This document shows positions 7,501 through 9,975 of a stretch of 9,975 bases of DNA, piece by piece. The DNA is from CAYJPV01 sp964396055 (GTDB taxonomy: Bacteria; Acidobacteriota; Vicinamibacteria; Vicinamibacterales; JAKQTR01). A program made the position numbers and the translations under genes. Within the stretch, counting starts at the first letter, position 1; the number at the start of each line of letters is the position of its first letter. A model generated the notes under the pieces. The model was not told where the DNA came from. It worked only from the letters and a program-made list of their open reading frames with translations, and did no database searches. Location: assembly GCA_964396055.1 (NCBI GenBank), contig CAYNDV010000160.1:1-9975 (forward strand), read 5' to 3'.

Positions 7501-8972
7501 TCGCTGTCGAAGACTTCCACTGAACCTGCGACGTTCGCGTTCGTGACCGCGTTCTTCAGGGTCCCTGCGAAGGTATGACCCAGTTCGAGGGCGAAGTCGA
7601 TGCCCGTGGTATCGACCCCCGGCACCACAGGCACAGGCGTGCCGTCGGTGACGGTGACGATGGGGAATTGCGGGACCGCGTAGAGTTCGTCAATGTACAC
7701 GCGTGCGGAGTTTTCAAGGGTCAGGGTTCTGACGAAGACGTTGCCGGCTGGAAGCGCGGAAAGCGTGTAGGCGCCCGATACGTCGGTTCGCGCGCTGTTG
7801 ATGAAGTTCCCGCCCGCATCGTACACGCCGACATTCAGATTCTGGATCGGGGTCGTCGTGGCGGCGTCCGTCACAACACCGAGGATGCGCCCACCCCTGG
7901 TCAGGCTGAAGTTCTTGTCGGTCGTGGTCGCGCCAGCGGTCACGGGCACGAGAGTCCCTGCATACGGTGGACAGGAGCCCTGGCACGGGAGCCCGGGATG
8001 CAGTTGACCCAGGTATGTCCCGGTCGAGCCGCTCGCGACAGGAGAGTACCGGAGATAGTACGAACCCGGCGCGAGACCGCTGATGGTATACACCCCGCCG
8101 GACACGGAGCCCGAGGCCGCCGTCGCACCCGTTTCAGTGAGCGCAGCAACGGCCCCTCCTGTCACCGGATCCGACGGGCCGGAAGCAGCGGCTGCCTCAA
8201 CAACGCTCCCTGTGATCGACCCGCCCAGATCCAGCTGGAAGTTGATGCCCGTCTTCTCTTCCTCGACACCCACGACGATCGGCGTGCCGGTGGTGACGGT
8301 GCAGGAGGGGAAGCACGGCAGGTTCTGCCACAGTTGGGCCGTGTAGCCGCCGCCCGCGTTGGTCCGCGCGAAGTAGGTGCCCGCAGAGACCTTGCTTGTC
8401 GCGGTGGACCATGCGCCCGAGGCGTCCGAAGTGGTGGAGGACACCTGCGCGCCAGACACGTTGTAGACGCGCACGGTGATGCCCGAGACCGGGTCCCCGG
8501 CGCCATTGGTGACCGTGCCGAGGATCTTGCTGGACCTGGCCAGGGCGAAGTCGATCTGCTGCGACAAGACAGTGGCCTCGCCGATCACCACGGGGTCTCC
8601 GCCTGTGACCGCACACCCGGGGGCGCAGGTCTGGTCATCCCACAACTCGTCGATGTGCGTTGACGAGCCGGTCGTCCTGACAAAGTAGGTGGCCATGGCC
8701 AGATCCGTGAAGGCATACGCCCCGGCGGCGTCGGCCGTTGCGGTGTTCAACAGCGAACCGGTCTGGCTGTAGAGCTGGACCGTGGTCCCCGGGATGGGTG
8801 CGTGAGTCACATGGTCCGTGACCGTTCCGGTGATGGTCCCTGTCACCACACCGGCTGTGCCGGCCGCTGGGGTCACAGCGCTGGACGGCTTCATGCCCGA
8901 TCCAACGCCGGTGCTGCAGAAGAGCAGGACGAGACCAACGACGAGCGCGAACCTGCGGCGGTCACGGAACAT
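4584..8972 (-). CDS. Giant secreted multi-domain surface protein (carboxypeptidase-regulatory-like, IPT/TIG and CARDB repeats)
   Basis: The 1462-aa product starts at the ATG at 8972, with AAGGAG 6 nt upstream and a clear signal peptide (RDRRR, then a hydrophobic core at 8-23). The open frame reaches 9038, but the extra 22 residues would precede the signal peptide. C19 is not in a convincing lipobox. Order: six carboxypeptidase-regulatory-like (Cna-B-like) repeats at about 44-143, 148-247, 251-357, 361-463, 466-564 and 568-667; a putative-Ig/cadherin-like domain at 671-758 (Cys 671 and 747); four IPT/TIG domains at about 763-845, 848-938, 942-1024 and 1028-1109; three CARDB domains at about 1112-1227, 1229-1343 and 1345-1462. 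All are beta-sandwich modules, so the protein is probably an extended fibre for adhesion or glycan contact. I see no LPXTG motif, PEP-CTERM motif or type IX sorting domain, so anchoring is unknown. No catalytic motif is visible. It follows another secreted-protein gene after 70 nt. Confidence 0.9.
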   Translation of the reverse strand: MFRDRRRFALVVGLVLLFCSTGVGSGMKPSSAVTPAAGTAGVVTGTITGTVTDHVTHAPIPGTTVQLYSQTGSLLNTATADAAGAYAFTDLAMATYFVRTTGSSTHIDELWDDQTCAPGCAVTGGDPVVIGEATVLSQQIDFALARSSKILGTVTNGAGDPVSGITVRVYNVSGAQVSSTTSDASGAWSTATSKVSAGTYFARTNAGGGYTAQLWQNLPCFPSCTVTTGTPIVVGVEEEKTGINFQLDLGGSITGSVVEAAAASGPSDPVTGGAVAALTETGATAASGSVSGGVYTISGLAPGSYYLRYSPVASGSTGTYLGQLHPGLPCQGSCPPYAGTLVPVTAGATTTDKNFSLTRGGRILGVVTDAATTTPIQNLNVGVYDAGGNFINSARTDVSGAYTLSALPAGNVFVRTLTLENSARVYIDELYAVPQFPIVTVTDGTPVPVVPGVDTTGIDFALELGHTFAGTLKNAVTNANVAGSVEVFDSDGIRIGSVSGSGSYTSMGLPAGSYFARTTNQQGLIDELWDTGPCLGCDPTAGTPIVLPAPAGPQAALTGINFALDPGGRIAGIVRDSAGIAITSSGSVNIFDEGGTIAERLFVSSTTGSYAGLRGLPSGTYFARADFTGYARELFEDLPCGGMGCAETLGTPIAVTSPDTTPGINFSLASCPAMTLAPQMLAVGHTGRSYSQTILAAGGTPPYVYSTASRLPDGLTLDGSSGMLSGLVSATGGWFNFSVSALDANGCSGSRLYQIAVTPGGAFVVSSIDPDSGPTAGGTAVTISGTGFEAGAVVTIGGVGASEVVVVDDSTITAVSGTHAAGTVDVEVTSPGGDVATLAGGFTFFAPPSVTGIDPNTGPAAGGTTVTITGADFVAGATVTIGGEAAVAEVLDSTTIVATAPPLGGGVRPIDPRASTPVDVDVTNPDGQVDTLTNGFSYVPAPTVTSITPASGPQAGGTTITITGGDFHSGATVFVGGAAATSVSMVSATTITARTPAGEPGPADVEVRNPDGQTGVLEDGFAYLAAPGLDVVDPVEGLRTGGTAVTLSGSNFQAGATLFFDGVPATAVIVVDDATITGNIPAHAPGVVDVSVRNPDGQTGVLEDGFTYLDFPPDLIVTAMAGPASAGPGQSISVATTTKNIGKGIAVPSSTGIYLSPDAAWDEGDERLGARDVPNLNAGASSAGAVNVTIPDGTAPGPYFLIAKADSDEAVAEGNETNNASSRPLRVGVNVIVSALTVPTGASPGDTITVRDTTRNLGPGRAPDSTTGFYLSMDQLWDAGDVRLGGRAVPALNSGQNSAGATSVEIPTGTVPGSYYVLGRADDAAVIGEASEADNVKASKAVKLGPDLAVTVVRAPLTGVRGANVTVTDTTRNLGSGGAPTSTTRIFWSEDAVWDDTDMALVDRALPELAAGGTSVGGTAVQIPPGAVAGRTYYLIAVADGTATIAETSETNNAKARGIRVK
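4587..5639 (-). repeat. Three tandem CARDB domains at the C-terminus of the giant protein
   Basis: Each unit of about 115 aa opens with PDL-(I/A)-V or an equivalent and contains T-(T/R)-(K/R)N-(I/L)-G. It then has a (Y/F)(L/W)S-x-D-x-x-WD-x-x-D strand, an LGxRxVPxLN-like loop, IP-x-G-x-x-x-G-x-Y, and ends in A-(E/S)-x-(N/S)-E-(T/A)-(N/D)N. CARDB domains are known from bacterial surface and adhesion-related proteins. The third unit reaches almost to the stop, so no separate anchor follows. Confidence 0.85.
5646..6686 (-). repeat. Four tandem IPT/TIG domains within the giant protein
   Basis: The units share the signature P-x-(S/E)G-(P/L)-x-(A/T)GGT-(A/T)-(V/I)-T-(I/L)-(S/T)G, then an AGA(T/V)V...GG stretch, a TI(T/V)A strand and a closing (N/S)P-(D/G)G-...-GF-(A/S/T)(Y/F). 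Each is 80-90 aa. IPT2 carries a short insertion (LGGGVRPIDPRAS, 903-915). IPT3 and IPT4 end in the same 15 residues, VRNPDGQTGVLEDGF. Confidence 0.85.
6972..8843 (-). repeat. Six tandem ~100-aa beta-sandwich repeats within the giant protein
   Basis: Each unit follows the same plan: G-x-(I/V)-x-G-x-V near the start, a Thr/Ser-rich strand ending in SGAY or TGSY, GTYFART, (D)ELW with a short Cys-pair loop, then GTPIVV and GI(N/D)FAL. The Cys pairs are C116/C120, C220/C224, C330/C334, C534/C537 and C640/C645. Repeat 4 has none: its loop reads ELYAVPQF (429-436, about nt 7665-7688). At the DNA level the units are well diverged. Confidence 0.8.
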
Positions 8973-9042
8973 GGGGGGCTCCTTTGCTGAGGGCACACAG
9001 GCCTCTGGTACGCGTGGCGGTGGCGGCAGCTGTTCCACAGAC

Positions 9043-9876
9043 CTAACGGTCGAAGGCGCGCGGATCCACCCGTGCGATCTCTGGCGCCGTCGGCGCTATC
9101 CCCTTGCGCATGCACACGCCCCATCCCGGCACGTAAGCGGTCCAGGCGTCGGTGGCTGACGTCACGTAGAAATAGGCACAGTAGCTGTCGCCATCCGGCT
9201 GTGAGCCGGGCACCGTGATCTCGGCCTTGAGGGCCTTGGCTCGCCCCTTTGCATCGAGGGCCACGGTGGCCGGCACGGTCTTACCCATGGGGATGTAGTT
9301 CCAGGCGTGGTTCGACGCAGGGCCGTACAACTCCCAGCGTCCCGCCAACTTCAGCGGTGGGGTGGCGGCCGGGGCCAGCATGTCGAGGCGCCTGCGGAGC
9401 CACATCGCGACAGGTACCGTGCCGCCTCCGGAACCGAGGGTGCCGCTGGTGACGATCTTGAACTCGACGGGCGACTGTGGTGTCACCACGTCGCCGAAGT
9501 CCGCGACGCCGCCGCTGGTGCTCGCCTGGTGGGGTTGTGCGAGGTAGATCCGCCACCAGCCATCCACTTCGGCTTGCTCAGGGTAGCAGTAGACCTTGTA
9601 GGTCCCCGAGGGCAGTGGATTCCCGGAGTACTGCGTGACCGCGAACCAGCCGGTGTCATCAGGAACGGCATAGCCGCGGTACGACCACCCTCCCCCGTTC
9701 CACCAGTAGACCGAACAGTAGGCCCAGGGAGAGGCGTCCCCTCGGAGGGGGTTGCCCGCCTCGTCAACGACCCGGCCCTGGACCGTGTCCGCGGCAGCGC
9801 TGCCGGGCAGGACGAGCACCGTCCACACCGCCATCACGCCGATGAGCAGGACCCAACGTTTCTTCTCAGTCATCAT
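9043..9876 (-). CDS. Secreted protein with one carboxypeptidase-regulatory-like domain
   Basis: The 277-aa product starts at the ATG at 9876 (a second ATG follows at 9873) behind a strong GGAGGA (9886-9881). The frame stays open to a GTG at 9951, but the signal peptide begins at 9876: TEKKR, a hydrophobic core at 8-23, and a likely cut after SAAA (residue 29). Residues 31 to about 142 resemble a carboxypeptidase-regulatory-like beta-sandwich (TVQGRVVDEAGNPL, then SGTYKVYCYPE). They are unusually rich in Trp, Tyr and Gly, for example VYWWNGGGWSYRGY (56-69). The C-terminal part (about 150-277) is unrecognised and has Cys 233 and 255; with Cys 54 and 97 these could form two disulfides after export. 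The gene lies 70 nt upstream of the giant surface-protein gene on the same strand, so the two may be co-expressed and act together outside the cell. No enzymatic motif is visible. Confidence 0.82.
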   Translation of the reverse strand: MMTEKKRWVLLIGVMAVWTVLVLPGSAAADTVQGRVVDEAGNPLRGDASPWAYCSVYWWNGGGWSYRGYAVPDDTGWFAVTQYSGNPLPSGTYKVYCYPEQAEVDGWWRIYLAQPHQASTSGGVADFGDVVTPQSPVEFKIVTSGTLGSGGGTVPVAMWLRRRLDMLAPAATPPLKLAGRWELYGPASNHAWNYIPMGKTVPATVALDAKGRAKALKAEITVPGSQPDGDSYCAYFYVTSATDAWTAYVPGWGVCMRKGIAPTAPEIARVDPRAFDR

Positions 9877-9906
9877 CGTCTCCTCCTGGCTGTCGCACCG
9901 ACGACC

Positions 9907-9958
9907 GCCGCGCCACGCCTGCGCGGCAAGAGAGGGACGCAGAGCGGTCACCGGTCAC
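9907..9958. promoter_or_regulatory. Inverted and direct repeats upstream of the secreted-protein gene
   Basis: GCCGCGC (9907-9913) and GCGCGGC (9921-9927) form a 7-bp stem with a 7-nt loop, starting about 30 nt upstream of the ATG at 9876. Just beyond it CGGTCAC is repeated head to tail (9945-9951 and 9952-9958). The tandem 7-mers could be paired half-sites for a regulator. I cannot see a convincing -10/-35 pair here, and the window ends at 9975. Confidence 0.25.
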
Positions 9959-9975
9959 AGCCGCCGCGGCTGATC

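Noticed and set aside
5724..8663. Two long plus-strand open frames (5724-6725 and 7575-8663) opposite the giant surface-protein gene
   Set aside because: The products are Arg/His/Gly-rich with no domain or plausible start signal, while the minus strand carries clear, ordered domains through the same bases.
8973..9038. Upstream start for the giant surface protein
   Set aside because: It would put 22 residues in front of an intact signal peptide. The ATG at 8972 has AAGGAG at ideal spacing.
9877..9951. Upstream GTG start for the 277-aa secreted protein
   Set aside because: The extra 25 residues are Arg/Ala-rich and would bury the signal peptide. The ATG at 9876 has a strong GGAGGA upstream.
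1..9975. tRNA, rRNA, CRISPR array, insertion sequence or phage genes
   Set aside because: I found no cloverleaf-like tRNA with its conserved loops, no spaced identical repeats, no transposase or integrase motifs, and no terminal inverted repeats with target duplications.

Overview
The window is GC-rich and tightly packed. Every gene I can support lies on the minus strand, so it reads from right to left. The mix suggests an Acidobacteriota-like soil or sediment bacterium, perhaps of the Vicinamibacteria type: an ECF sigma factor next to a membrane Ser/Thr kinase with a short Cys motif, plus large secreted proteins built from carboxypeptidase-regulatory-like repeats. This placement is inferred from gene content and composition. 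There is no rRNA or other marker gene to confirm it.

Layout in transcription order. (1) 9876-9043: a secreted protein of about 277 aa with one carboxypeptidase-regulatory-like domain. (2) 8972-4584: a secreted mosaic protein of about 1462 aa, with a signal peptide, six roughly 100-aa beta-sandwich repeats, one putative-Ig/cadherin-like domain, four IPT/TIG domains and three CARDB domains. These two form an exported surface or adhesion module. (3) 4455-4048: a bacteriohemerythrin with all seven iron ligands. (4) 4032-3376: an ECF-type sigma factor, 15 nt after the hemerythrin stop. (5) 3154-599: an 851-aa polytopic membrane protein that joins a sensor-histidine-kinase-like front end (about ten membrane segments and a GAF-like domain) to a Cys motif and a Hanks-type Ser/Thr kinase. 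(6) 555-211: a 114-aa protein I do not recognise. (7) 157-1: the first 52 codons of an exported protein that runs off the left edge.

Genes 3 to 5 look like a signalling cassette: an O2-binding protein, a transcription factor and a membrane kinase. A functional link is inferred only from order, strand and spacing. The kinase start is uncertain, because the frame stays open for 58 more codons upstream without a usual start codon. No intergenic gap exceeds about 220 nt.

The most distinctive non-coding signal is a perfect 13-bp inverted repeat at 158-193. In the mRNA it would fold the Shine-Dalgarno of the leftmost gene into a hairpin. A second strong hairpin lies in the hemerythrin leader at 4482-4515. 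I see no tRNA, rRNA, CRISPR array, insertion sequence or phage gene.
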